Shown: positions 34,623 through 43,223 of the stretch, in pieces | Layout: each line of letters opens with the position of its first letter | Numbering within the stretch: position 1 is the first letter of the stretch | Origin: Clostridium sp. AN503 | GTDB taxonomy: Bacteria; Bacillota; Clostridia; Lachnospirales; Lachnospiraceae | Direction of reading: 5' to 3' | Assembly (NCBI RefSeq): GCF_040719375.1 | Contig: NZ_JBFDTP010000002.1 | Location: 3,153,001 to 3,217,000, forward strand | DNA: 64,000 nt | Made by a program: the position numbers and the translations under genes | The notes under the pieces: generated by a model | Told to the model about the DNA's origin: nothing | The model's database searches: none | Seen by the model: only the letters and a program-made list of their open reading frames with translations

Positions 34623-35597
34623 ATGTATACATATGCCTGGTATCACTGGCTGACTTTTTTTTATCTGTATTGTTTTTTTGGATGGATATTTGAATCCACC
34701 TATGTCTCTCTGAAAAAGCGGCATTTTGTCAACCGTGGCTTCCTGAGACTGCCCATGCTGCCGCTGTATGGGACCGGCGCCGTGATGATGCTGTGGGTCT
34801 CTCTTCCGGTAAAGGACAATCTGTTTTTGGTGTACCTTTCCGGCGTTATCGCTGCAACCATACTAGAATACATCACCGGTTACCTGATGGAACAGCTTTT
34901 TAAAGTCCGTTACTGGGACTACAGCAACCAGCCTTTCAATCTGAACGGGTATATCTGTCTCAGTTCCTCGGTTGCCTGGGGATTTTTGACCATTTTTATG
35001 ACAGAGGTGATTCATACCCCCATTGAGCATCTGGTACTGAACCTGGCTCCTGCCGCGGAAGGCGTCTTCCTGATAATCGTCAGTATCCTGTTCATATATG
35101 ATACGGTCCTCTCCACCAGAGAAGCCCTCAATCTGGCGCACGCTCTGGAAGCCATCACAAAGCTCCGCTCCGAGCTGGAGGAACTTCAGGTACAGCTTGC
35201 CCTCCTGAAGGCAGAGGCATCCCAGAATGTCCTAAGCATTACCGGCTCTGTCCGGGATACGGTCAAGGAAACGGTCCGGGAAGCCTTAAAAGACTCTGTA
35301 ATGGAACCGGTAGTGGAATCTGTCGTGGAATCTGCGCTTGCACACAAGGAAGCGTTTGATGCGCGCAAGGAGGCATTCGATGCACGGAGGGAAGCCCTCG
35401 GAATGCGGAAGGAATCCATCGAAGCCCGGATCTCTGCTTTATCTGTGAAGCTTTCTGAAAAGAAAGAATCCCTGCGGCTTGGCATGGACATCCGCCGTCC
35501 CTCCATCCTGCGACGAAACCCGGGAGCTGTCTCCAACCGTTTTGCAGCTGCCTTAAAGGAACTGCACAGCTCCTGGGAATCACGAAAAAACGACTGA
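34623..35597 (+). CDS. Putative ABC-transporter type IV membrane protein (CmpB family, PF06541)
   Basis: 324 residues. The first 165 residues hold four or five membrane helices with the family pattern YCFFGWIFESTYVSLKKRHF, NRGFLRLPMLPLYGTGAV and YITGYLMEQLFKVRYWDYS. After this the protein is a long charged helical region with near repeats (KEAFDAR, REALGMR, KESIEAR), probably coiled coil. The ATG at 34623 is preferred over 34596 because AAAGGA stands eight bases before it. Family members are named as transporter permeases but have no proven substrate. It converges with the SRAP gene. Confidence 0.8.
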   Translation: MYTYAWYHWLTFFYLYCFFGWIFESTYVSLKKRHFVNRGFLRLPMLPLYGTGAVMMLWVSLPVKDNLFLVYLSGVIAATILEYITGYLMEQLFKVRYWDYSNQPFNLNGYICLSSSVAWGFLTIFMTEVIHTPIEHLVLNLAPAAEGVFLIIVSILFIYDTVLSTREALNLAHALEAITKLRSELEELQVQLALLKAEASQNVLSITGSVRDTVKETVREALKDSVMEPVVESVVESALAHKEAFDARKEAFDARREALGMRKESIEARISALSVKLSEKKESLRLGMDIRRPSILRRNPGAVSNRFAAALKELHSSWESRKND

Positions 35598-35600
35598 TGT

Positions 35601-36248
35601 TCACAAAAAACTGATCTGCTCATACTCCGCCTGTTTATCCAGCTCAGGCGGAGTTTTTGTAAGGATTGGCGCAAGCTTTGCCTCCTCACTCAGCCAGAGC
35701 ATTGCTTCGTCCTTTTCCAGGATCAACGGCATGCGGTCATGGGTCTGCTTCATCGAAGCATTCGCCTGGGTTGTCAATATCACAAAATGCGGCCCATCCT
35801 CGAACTGATCATAAAAACCGGCCATATATAAAACCGGCTCATCCTTTCTCAGAAAAGTGATCTTTTCCTTCGCCCGGTTCCATTCGTAAAACTGCCGCGC
35901 CGGAATCACAATCCGATGAAGGGCGAGGCCATTTCGGAACATGCGCTTTTCTGCCGCAGTTTCTGATCGGGCATTGAATATCAGACTCCCTTTCTGTAAA
36001 CCGGGAAATCCCCAGCGAAGCCACCTGGTATGCGCTCCGTCCTGGTCATATACCAATACCGGCGCCAGATCGCCCGGATGCAGATCACAAGGATGCAGAC
36101 CTTGGAAATGTGGGTCTTCGGGTGTCTCGTTCCCCGGAAAATCCGCTCCACCTGGCGAACGCTTTCCGCGCATCATGCCATTTATCTCCTCCAACAGCTT
36201 CTCTGTCTCCCGGAATGTTGACTCATCCACATAATAACGTCCACACAT
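35601..36248 (-). CDS. SOS response-associated peptidase (SRAP, YedK/HMCES family)
   Basis: 215 residues. After removal of Met1 the catalytic Cys2 (MCGRYYVDE) can form a thiazolidine link to abasic sites in single-stranded DNA. The family residues are present: Asn in LIFNARSETAAEKRMF, Glu in RQFYEWN and His in THDRMPLIL. It is the last gene of the dinB operon under a LexA box. The end of its coding sequence also encodes, on the opposite strand, the terminator of the convergent gene. Confidence 0.94.
   Translation of the reverse strand: MCGRYYVDESTFRETEKLLEEINGMMRGKRSPGGADFPGNETPEDPHFQGLHPCDLHPGDLAPVLVYDQDGAHTRWLRWGFPGLQKGSLIFNARSETAAEKRMFRNGLALHRIVIPARQFYEWNRAKEKITFLRKDEPVLYMAGFYDQFEDGPHFVILTTQANASMKQTHDRMPLILEKDEAMLWLSEEAKLAPILTKTPPELDKQAEYEQISFL
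35624..35658 (+). terminator. Terminator of the CmpB-family gene, inside the SRAP coding end
   Basis: ACTCCGCCTG (35624-35633) pairs with CAGGCGGAGT (35645-35654) and T5 follows on the plus strand. The site lies within the last 20 codons of the convergent SRAP gene. Confidence 0.75.
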
Positions 36249-36291
36249 AACAGATCTCCTTCCCCCGGCAATATACTTTGTGGCCGCCTCT

Positions 36292-36606
36292 CTATGGCAA
36301 TACCATCACCCACCGGCACGCTTCTATATAGAATATTAACTTAATTTCGTGTAATAATCCACCAATGATTGCACGGCAGCAATATTCTTTGGATGGAATG
36401 CCGGCATAATTCTTGTCCTCACTGCTGATGATCTCCGAGATCGCCACGCTTTGGAGCGCCCCGTCATCCCCTTCAAACTTGAACGAAAGGGGACGCGGAG
36501 AGCCTGTACTGGTAAACCAGATCTTGCATGCTATGGCAATCTGTCTTCCCCGTACATTGCCGCTGTCCAGTTCTCTCACATTGGTCCCTATTCCAAACGC
36601 TGACAT
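36292..36606 (-). CDS. Small conserved-looking protein in the dinB operon
   Basis: 104 residues, no signal peptide or membrane helix, predicted mostly beta (RGRQIAIACKIWFTSTG, PLSFKFEGDDGALQSVAI, LIFYIEACRWVMVLP). It lies between dinB and the SRAP gene with short gaps on both sides and a GGGGA ribosome site, so it is co-transcribed from the LexA-controlled promoter. I recall proteins of this kind next to Y-family polymerases in Clostridia but cannot name a family. A polymerase accessory or DNA-damage role is inference from position. Confidence 0.72.
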   Translation of the reverse strand: MSAFGIGTNVRELDSGNVRGRQIAIACKIWFTSTGSPRPLSFKFEGDDGALQSVAISEIISSEDKNYAGIPSKEYCCRAIIGGLLHEIKLIFYIEACRWVMVLP

Positions 36607-36645
36607 GTCCGTTCCCCTTTCTGTTCCGTATCTTTCTGTCCTGCA

Positions 36646-37905
36646 TTAATCGAGCTTCTCTGTACGGTAATCCACACTCCGGCGTTCTCTGGATATTCCC
36701 CCGCTCATATGGTCTATCTCACCCACCAGAAAAGAGGCGCGCATGACCGCATCATTGCCATACCGCTTCCGGATGGTATCGATGGTCCGGTCCAATCGTT
36801 CCAGCTTCTCATAATCTACCGGATCAAACAGCCCGATCTGCCGGTTTTTCTCCTTCGAGACCTTCATGGTATGGATGCCCAGATGGCGGATCGGTACGCC
36901 ATCCCACGCCTCATCAAATGCACGGCAGGCTGCCTGCCAGATCTCTCCGGTAATATCCGTAGCAGCACCGAGAGTGATCTGGTGTCCCCAGGTCTCAAGC
37001 CTGTAATTGCGAATGCTGACTGCCACCACGCCAATCTTCACTTCGTCTGCCCTCAGCCGCGCCGCTACGGTCTCCGCCAAAGCCAGAAGCACCTGCTTTG
37101 CCGTACCGCTGTCCGTCACATCAAAGGCGATGGTCGTACTGTTGCCGTAGCCCTTGTTCGCCTCCGGCTCCGCCAAAACCTCGCTCACATCAATCCCATT
37201 GGCAAAGCTCCAGATAATCTCCCCATGCTTGTGCATGTGCGCCCGCAAAATAGCAGGATCTGTCTGTGCAAGCTGTCCTATGGTACGAATCCCCATGGAA
37301 TGCAGTTTCTTCTCTGTGGCGCGGCCCACATAAAATAAATCCCTTACCGGCAGCGGCCATAGTTTCTCCGGCAGCTCCTCCGGAAACAGCGTGTGAGTCC
37401 TGTCCGGCTTCCTCAGCTCGGAAGCCATCTTCGCCGTCAGCTTGTTGCTTCCCACTCCGATATTTACCGTAAAACCCAGCGTGTCACGGATTCTTTCCCG
37501 GATCTCATCTGCCGTGCGCCGTGGATCTCCAAACAGATTCCCACTGCCTGTCATATCCATGTATGCCTCGTCAATGGAATACTGTTCAACCGCCGGACTA
37601 TACTGGCGCAGCACATTGATAAACGCCTCGGAGGAACGCTGGTACAAGTTATAGTTGGGCGGCACCAGATACAGCTCCGGACACTTCCGCAGCGCCTCCG
37701 GCACAGCCTGGCCTGTCTGAATCCCATACTTCTTTGCCGGAATCGACTTGGCCAGGATGATCCCGTGCCGCTTCGTCACATCTCCGCCTACTGCGGAAGG
37801 AATCGTCCTTAAGTCCAGCCGCGCCCCCAGATGGCGCAGGCGGTACACCGCTTCCCAGCTTAAAAATGCAGAATTCACATCCACATGAAACACTACTGTC
37901 TGCAT
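36646..37905 (-). CDS. dinB: Y-family DNA polymerase (DinB/Pol IV-like)
   Basis: 419 residues. Translesion polymerase. The N-terminal palm shows FHVDVNSAFLSWEAVYRL with the first metal aspartate and YSIDEAYMDMTGS (about residues 107-119) with the catalytic Asp-Glu pair; NIGVGSNKLTAKMASELRKP and VRDLFYVGRATEKKLHSMG (helix-hairpin) follow, and the little-finger domain ends with a region around QIGLFDPVDYEKL. Such forms, slightly longer than E. coli Pol IV, are common in Clostridia. AGAGGAGG precedes the ATG. First gene of an SOS operon. Confidence 0.95.
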   Translation of the reverse strand: MQTVVFHVDVNSAFLSWEAVYRLRHLGARLDLRTIPSAVGGDVTKRHGIILAKSIPAKKYGIQTGQAVPEALRKCPELYLVPPNYNLYQRSSEAFINVLRQYSPAVEQYSIDEAYMDMTGSGNLFGDPRRTADEIRERIRDTLGFTVNIGVGSNKLTAKMASELRKPDRTHTLFPEELPEKLWPLPVRDLFYVGRATEKKLHSMGIRTIGQLAQTDPAILRAHMHKHGEIIWSFANGIDVSEVLAEPEANKGYGNSTTIAFDVTDSGTAKQVLLALAETVAARLRADEVKIGVVAVSIRNYRLETWGHQITLGAATDITGEIWQAACRAFDEAWDGVPIRHLGIHTMKVSKEKNRQIGLFDPVDYEKLERLDRTIDTIRKRYGNDAVMRASFLVGEIDHMSGGISRERRSVDYRTEKLD

Positions 37906-37930
37906 TGCCTGCGCCTCCTCTTACTATTTT

Positions 37931-37984
37931 AGAACATCTGTTCGATTTCAGTTTTATTATAGTCCTGAACTCAGTGGATGTCAA
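37931..37984 (-). promoter_or_regulatory. SOS promoter of the dinB operon with LexA/DinR box
   Basis: On the minus strand TTGACA (37979-37984), 17 bases, TATAAT (37956-37961): a perfect consensus core. The box CGAACAGATGTTCT (37931-37944) matches the Gram-positive LexA/DinR consensus CGAAC-N4-GTTCG in 13 of its conserved positions bar one and covers the start-point region, so LexA binding would block initiation. The -35 overlaps the end of the neighbouring coiled-coil gene. Confidence 0.88.
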
Positions 37985-39155
37985 TGGGAATGGATGGAAT
38001 CCGCAGTCTGCCCCTGTGCACATATAATATCATCTGTCCCTGTCCTCTTATGGCTTCGTGCTCCAGTCTATCAAGCCTTGCTTCCAGCATATCCGTCTCC
38101 TGGCGCAGCTGTATCAGTTCCCAACGCAGCTGTGTCAGTTCCCGGCGCAGACGTTTCTGTTCCCGGCGCAGACGTTCCAGCCGTCCTTCCATCTCCTGAA
38201 CACGGCGCTCCAGTTCCTCTTCACAGACCGCGGCCTGTTCCGATTTCTCCGTGTCTGCCGCGTCTGTCACTCCTGACTCCGCCGGCCCTGGTTCCACCAC
38301 CTCTGATTCCGGTTCCTCCAGAAAACTCTGCGCCCACTCCTGCAGAATCGGTAAAAACGAAAGCATCATAAAATCCATATGGACCGGGATCTGCAGATCT
38401 TCTGCCAGCACCAGCCCCATGACTCCTGCTGACAGATAATATAATGGATCCGCCCCATCCTCCGGTTCCATCTCAGCCATGATTTCCTGAAACTCTTTTC
38501 CACCAATCCCCTCTCTCTGCTTTACATATTTCCTCACACGTTTATATCCGCCGGATGCGATCCTGATAAAGGATTCATATGCCCCCTTATTCCCATTTTC
38601 TGCCCGGGCCTGTTCTAAGAGTCCGATACAGAGCATGGCATCCAGTCTCTGATGTTCCGGAAACCACCGTATCAGCGGACTATCGCAATATACAGACTCC
38701 TGGTAGGCCTGGCAACACGCTTCGCCCCGTTCTTCCATACAGTCCATAAGCCGTTTCCTGCACCGGTCGCTCTCCAGGACTGCATACACCAAAAAACCTG
38801 TAATGTCGATCGTGATCTCCTCCTGCTCCCACTCCAGGACTTTTTCTGCCCGCGCTTTCATGTGAGAGGCCTGATCATTCAGCCACTTCTCAATCCTGCC
38901 CTCCTGCGCTAATCTGTCATAAACTTTTTCTAATCCCTCATCGTCTAACCGGGTCACAGAAGTTATCCGCATACCAAATTCTTTCATGAGGAGCTCCTGG
39001 CACTCCTCCGGGACAGACATACCTCCTGTTCCCATCTCCTTCATCTTCTCGATCACGAGCCTGCGGGTCGCTTCATTGGAAAGAAAACACTTCATCAGCA
39101 TCAATTTTGCATTTACCCTGCAGCTTAAACCTGTTTTGATCATCTTTTTACCCAT
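37971..39155 (-). CDS. Protein of unknown function with C-terminal coiled coil
   Basis: 394 residues, no recognised domain. Residues 1-280 are a soluble, mostly helical, acidic region (EECQELLMKEFGMRI, KVLEWEQEEITIDITGFLV, QRLDAMLCIGLLEQARAE). A low-complexity acidic stretch follows, then a strong coiled coil at about 310-370 (ERRVQEMEGRLERLRREQKR) encoded partly by 21-bp tandem repeats, so the heptads grew by duplication. AGGAGG is seven bases before the ATG. It lies 409 bases after the HD-GHKL gene, separated by a terminator, so joint function is not shown. Confidence 0.7.
   Translation of the reverse strand: MGKKMIKTGLSCRVNAKLMLMKCFLSNEATRRLVIEKMKEMGTGGMSVPEECQELLMKEFGMRITSVTRLDDEGLEKVYDRLAQEGRIEKWLNDQASHMKARAEKVLEWEQEEITIDITGFLVYAVLESDRCRKRLMDCMEERGEACCQAYQESVYCDSPLIRWFPEHQRLDAMLCIGLLEQARAENGNKGAYESFIRIASGGYKRVRKYVKQREGIGGKEFQEIMAEMEPEDGADPLYYLSAGVMGLVLAEDLQIPVHMDFMMLSFLPILQEWAQSFLEEPESEVVEPGPAESGVTDAADTEKSEQAAVCEEELERRVQEMEGRLERLRREQKRLRRELTQLRWELIQLRQETDMLEARLDRLEHEAIRGQGQMILYVHRGRLRIPSIPIDIH
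38101..38177. repeat. 21-bp tandem repeat inside the coiled-coil gene
   Basis: About 3.7 copies of a 21-bp unit with core CGCAG-CTG/ACG-T-CAGTTCC, in frame, each coding one heptad of the coiled coil. Copies differ at several bases. Confidence 0.75.
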
Positions 39156-39170
39156 ACTTTTTCCTCCTCT

Positions 39171-39226
39171 GGATTTTTAGAATGCATCCGAATTTTTAGA
39201 ATGCACCTGAACGTTAGAATGTTTCC
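39171..39226. repeat. 19-bp imperfect tandem repeat upstream of the coiled-coil gene
   Basis: Three copies of a unit like GAATTTTTAGAATGCATCC (39171-39189, 39190-39208, 39209-39226, the last diverged). They lie 16 bases upstream of the start codon's side of the leader. The remaining 39227-39514 gap is AT-rich with ACTGCAAAACACAT-like near repeats and no gene. Confidence 0.65.
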
Positions 39227-39514
39227 GAATGTCTGGATTTTGAGAAATAAAACGGTTCCTGCCAGCGCCAGACTTACACACGCAGAAACGTACTGCAAAA
39301 ACACATACTGCAAAACACATAACACAAAAACACTTACTGGTAAAACTGCTGCAAAACACCTCATGAATCGCCCGCGAACACCGCGAATGAAAAAAGATGA
39401 AACTGGAATCCCGATGGAAAGGATTTCCTTCGGAAGACTGTTTTTAAAGTATAAATGGTTTTATTTGAAATGTCAACTATGTTTTTAAACATCACTATAT
39501 ATATCACTACATAC

Positions 39515-39556
39515 AAACGCTGCAAAACAAAAATGTTCTTCTGTTTTGCAGCGTTT
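39515..39556 (-). terminator. Terminator after the HD-GHKL gene
   Basis: A perfect 15-bp stem (39515-39529 with 39542-39556, arm AAACGCTGCAAAACA) nine bases after the stop at 39565. A/T-rich arm ends make it likely to work in both directions. Confidence 0.85.
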
Positions 39557-39564
39557 TAAAGCAC

Positions 39565-42500
39565 TCATTCTTTTACAGCTTTACCGTGCTCCTGCTCCGC
39601 GGCCCCTCCTTTTGAAAACTGTTCCTTCACCATGCTCTTATTCTTATAGAGCAACTGCCAGAAATCTTCCAGGAATGCCTGATATTCCGCCCGCACAACC
39701 GCCTCCATTTCTTCAGGATTATCCACCATGGCATATCTCAATTTCAGGATATACCGTATGCATTTTTTCATCTGACGGCTTGTCATTACAGCTTCTACCA
39801 GCTCATTTCCCACATCCACCCCTTTTTCAATCCCCACCTTCAGGATATTGGCAGTATCCTTGTCAAACGGTGAAAGAATATACCAGCGGATACAATAATC
39901 CAGGCTCGCAGTCAGATTGCTGCCCTTTCGGAATGTATGAGGATACCGCGGTAAGATCAGTTTTGAAAAACTGGCATTTGGTTTAAACACCTTCTTCTGG
40001 AGCGACGCATAGTCCACACGGTCCTTCTGATTCCCGTATGCATCCAGCGCTTTCATATAATCATACAGCCTGGCCGCCTCCGACATATGGATAGCGCTCA
40101 CCTCATTTCCAGGCTTAAACAGACGGAAATAATACATAAGTTTTAAATCCCGGCTGTTGAGGATTTTTTCAATATGTACCAGCCGGTGGGGAAGATGCTT
40201 CACCAAATCCAGCTCGATCTCCGTCACCTCCTGATCCTCCGTCTCCGGTTTTGTCGCCATGAACTTCATTGGCAGGTCCAGATTGGCGCGGAACAGTCTT
40301 TTATCATCCCAGAAATAAGTCACAGGGATCTTATCTTTCCCCAGTACATAACCGGATTCCTCCAAAAAACCTTGATACAGCTCTATAAATTTCTGGAAAC
40401 GTTCCGGCGGCACATTCTGGTAAAACAGCAGGACCAACGACAGCAGGCGCTCCGGATGCTCCTTAAAATTATTCTTTTCCTTTTTCTTCCCCTTCCCCGC
40501 TTCCTTTTCCAGCTCCCCTCTGTTTTTCTTTTCTTCTCTCTCTTTTGATTCATAAAGCATGCAAAAATATTCACACCATTTCTCCATGATATCTTTGCAG
40601 ACTGTCATCAATTCTTCCTCATTGATGGCGCCTTCCCGAAGACTGTCGCGATCAATATTTAAGTACTTGGACGCATCCTCATCCAGTATCAGGATATCCC
40701 AATACAGAAATCCCGCATGGAGACGCCCCGAACGGTTCGTTGGCTGATAAATAGCAGTCACATCAGAAATCTTGTTGAATTTGTAGCTGATCTGATACAA
40801 ATTCTGTACTGCTTCCGGAAGATATACCTGCTTCACACCATCCCGCTCCACGATCGTACATGGACGGATGGTGAGGTGATAACAGCGGTTATTCTTTTGA
40901 TCCCAGTAAAAAGCCATGTTTTCTATGAAATTATATGGACTCTTTTCTGTTTTTAGTGATGAAGGGTACAATTCGCCAAACGGCAGTACCTCTTTTTTTG
41001 AGTCTCCCATCTTCATCACCGGGCTGAAAAAGCTTCTGCGCATAGTCATCTTTCTGCTTTTATCGATCGTTCCATCTTTTTCAATTGTGACAAACTGATA
41101 AAAAATATTAAAATAATCATATTGGGATGATTTCAGCTTATCCTCACAGACATGTCCCAGTTCTGCCGAAAGCATATCCAGTGTTCCGCCCTCGTCAAAC
41201 TCCAGATCATAGTAAATAAAAGGACCTCCTCCTGCTCCCCTGCTCCCATGCATCAGTTTGTTTCTGTCAATGGCAATCTTTGCATTTGTCCCCGGCACTG
41301 AATTATCGTAGTACAGTCCATCCTCGTTGGGCGGAACCGGACGAGTCGCGATTTTTCCTTTGCTTTGCAGTGAGATCAGCCGTTCCGAGCAATTATGCTG
41401 TCTCGTGTAGAATTCTACACAGTCTGTCATCTGGAACACCGACTGAAGCCCAATACCAAACGCACCAGCCGGTTTCATCCATCCAGGCATACTTCCCAGA
41501 AGTTCCCGGAAACGCTCATTTTCTTCCCTGCTGGAACCGATATCCGCTATGTATTCCACATCGCTCGGCGTAATGCCAATCCCTTTATCCTTGACAACAA
41601 AGAATACCTTATCCTCTTTTTTATCCTGAATCACTTCTACTGTGATGTCGTAATTTCCAAAAATACTGTACCGCTTTTCATCCAGCAAATCCATAAATTC
41701 CAATCCAGTCTTCGCGGTGTTTTTGGACAGTTCAAACGAAACGTAACGATTCTGAACAATATCATACCAGAGCTGCAAAAGCGATGCATCCACCGCATTC
41801 TGGACCAGCTCCCGGATTCCTGCATAGCGGTCCCCGTAGATATTGGCTCCCTGCAAAAGCTTCATAACCCGGTCCTGGGACATCTGCATTTTTCTTTTGA
41901 CGGATGAATATGGCCCTCCATCCACAATGATATTGATCTTGATATTGCTGGGCGGACGCCCAAAATCCGGTTGTGCAATCGCATTCCAGTTTGCTACCAG
42001 ATTATCACATTCTTCTTTCAGCCAGCTGGTCCATTCGCTTACCAGGCCGGCGACCTCATATCCTTCCTGCCCCCTGCCGCAATCCGCCCTGATCTCAATC
42101 CTTTCCGGGGTAATCAGAAGGTGGGATACGGCCTCGTGCTTTTTATAATGAATCCCGGAAAGTCTGGGAATGATACTGCAGTCTCTCGCGGTTTCCCGGG
42201 CAAACCACAGTGGAAAACGGCCATTATCCAAATCCAGAAGGTCTCCCAATCTCAGCATGGCCGCAATAAATCTGGGATGAAATTCGTCCCCCGCCATCCC
42301 GTCAGCCCTGTCTGAAAGTTCAAAGACAGAGCTCATGGGCTGTCCATGACACATGCATATTTCTACAATCCCCTCAGATCCCTTAATAAATCGGTTCTTT
42401 ACATATCCCTGGAACAAGCCCTGAAAATCATCCCCGATATTCAGCACGCCTCTCCAGTGAAGCGGTCTCAGATACATCTGTACCGTCATCATAATAGAAA

Positions 42501-42987
42501 GATACATGTCCTGTAAGGAACACTTTGTTTTCATTTCGTTTAGATATTCCAGCAGATTCTTTACCGCCCACAAGTCCTCGTCTTCCAGTCCTGCGGAATT
42601 TTTCTCTGTATCCCTCAAAAAATCTTTAAATTTATCACTGCCAAGGATGTTATAAACTTTGTTAAATGTCTGCGCCATACCATAATCATGTGCATACGCA
42701 CAGGCAAGGAGCATAAAGGTATCGGTAGCTGAGAGCCGACGGATCCTCTCCTCGCCAAGAAACCGCTCGATAGCCTGGATAATCGTACGGCTGTGACTTG
42801 CATCATGAAGACTGTAATTTACAAAAACATTTCGAGAATAAATCATTTCATCCTCAATATGTTTTTTTAACATGACCCATAAGCTGTGCAGCTCTTTCAC
42901 TGAGTCATAACATTCCCTGAGCTCCTCAAAATGCTGCTCTAATGTCAATGGCATATTATATGCACAAAAATCATCCGTACAAGTCAT
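39565..42987 (-). CDS. Large HD-domain plus GHKL (Hsp90-like) ATPase protein
   Basis: 1140 residues. Residues 1-340 look like an HD phosphohydrolase-type domain: HDASHS (61-66), AHD (99-101) and RLGDLLDLDN (246-255) supply the H...HD...D pattern. Residues 350-700 are a GHKL ATPase: N-box RELVQNAVDAS (E393, N397), G1 box VKDKGIGIT (D467), and lid/G2 box AGAFGIGLQSVF (508-519), closest in style to HtpG/Hsp90-type ATPases. A Lys/Glu-rich linker (about 850-880) and a 250-residue helical C-terminal region follow. No histidine-kinase phosphoacceptor helix is visible. GGGGGTGG precedes the ATG. Single-gene unit of unknown function; defence or stress-chaperone roles are guesses. Confidence 0.85.
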   Translation of the reverse strand: MTCTDDFCAYNMPLTLEQHFEELRECYDSVKELHSLWVMLKKHIEDEMIYSRNVFVNYSLHDASHSRTIIQAIERFLGEERIRRLSATDTFMLLACAYAHDYGMAQTFNKVYNILGSDKFKDFLRDTEKNSAGLEDEDLWAVKNLLEYLNEMKTKCSLQDMYLSIMMTVQMYLRPLHWRGVLNIGDDFQGLFQGYVKNRFIKGSEGIVEICMCHGQPMSSVFELSDRADGMAGDEFHPRFIAAMLRLGDLLDLDNGRFPLWFARETARDCSIIPRLSGIHYKKHEAVSHLLITPERIEIRADCGRGQEGYEVAGLVSEWTSWLKEECDNLVANWNAIAQPDFGRPPSNIKINIIVDGGPYSSVKRKMQMSQDRVMKLLQGANIYGDRYAGIRELVQNAVDASLLQLWYDIVQNRYVSFELSKNTAKTGLEFMDLLDEKRYSIFGNYDITVEVIQDKKEDKVFFVVKDKGIGITPSDVEYIADIGSSREENERFRELLGSMPGWMKPAGAFGIGLQSVFQMTDCVEFYTRQHNCSERLISLQSKGKIATRPVPPNEDGLYYDNSVPGTNAKIAIDRNKLMHGSRGAGGGPFIYYDLEFDEGGTLDMLSAELGHVCEDKLKSSQYDYFNIFYQFVTIEKDGTIDKSRKMTMRRSFFSPVMKMGDSKKEVLPFGELYPSSLKTEKSPYNFIENMAFYWDQKNNRCYHLTIRPCTIVERDGVKQVYLPEAVQNLYQISYKFNKISDVTAIYQPTNRSGRLHAGFLYWDILILDEDASKYLNIDRDSLREGAINEEELMTVCKDIMEKWCEYFCMLYESKEREEKKNRGELEKEAGKGKKKEKNNFKEHPERLLSLVLLFYQNVPPERFQKFIELYQGFLEESGYVLGKDKIPVTYFWDDKRLFRANLDLPMKFMATKPETEDQEVTEIELDLVKHLPHRLVHIEKILNSRDLKLMYYFRLFKPGNEVSAIHMSEAARLYDYMKALDAYGNQKDRVDYASLQKKVFKPNASFSKLILPRYPHTFRKGSNLTASLDYCIRWYILSPFDKDTANILKVGIEKGVDVGNELVEAVMTSRQMKKCIRYILKLRYAMVDNPEEMEAVVRAEYQAFLEDFWQLLYKNKSMVKEQFSKGGAAEQEHGKAVKE

Positions 42988-43124
42988 ATTTCCACCCCCG
43001 TTTCTATGATCATGCCTCAGATATGGTTACAATATATCATTATAAATATATTATAATATTTAATTGTTTCCAAATAGGTCCATTTTCTCCCCCTAAATAC
43101 ACGTTTTCAGGATAAAAAAACAAT

Positions 43125-43170
43125 AAAAAGCGGCAGGCCGCATAGCTTTTCCCTGCCATGCGGCCCGCCG
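43125..43170 (-). terminator. Terminator of the tartrate operon
   Basis: CGGCAGGCCGCAT pairs with ATGCGGCCCGCCG (one mismatch) around a CTGCCAT-containing loop, with T5 following on the minus strand, 54 bases after the ttdB stop. The rest of 42988-43223 is AT-rich promoter DNA for the HD-GHKL gene without a clear consensus. Confidence 0.82.
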
Positions 43171-43223
43171 TATCCATTTATCAAATCCGGCAGAATTTGA
43201 ATTTTACTTTTTATTTGGCAAAC

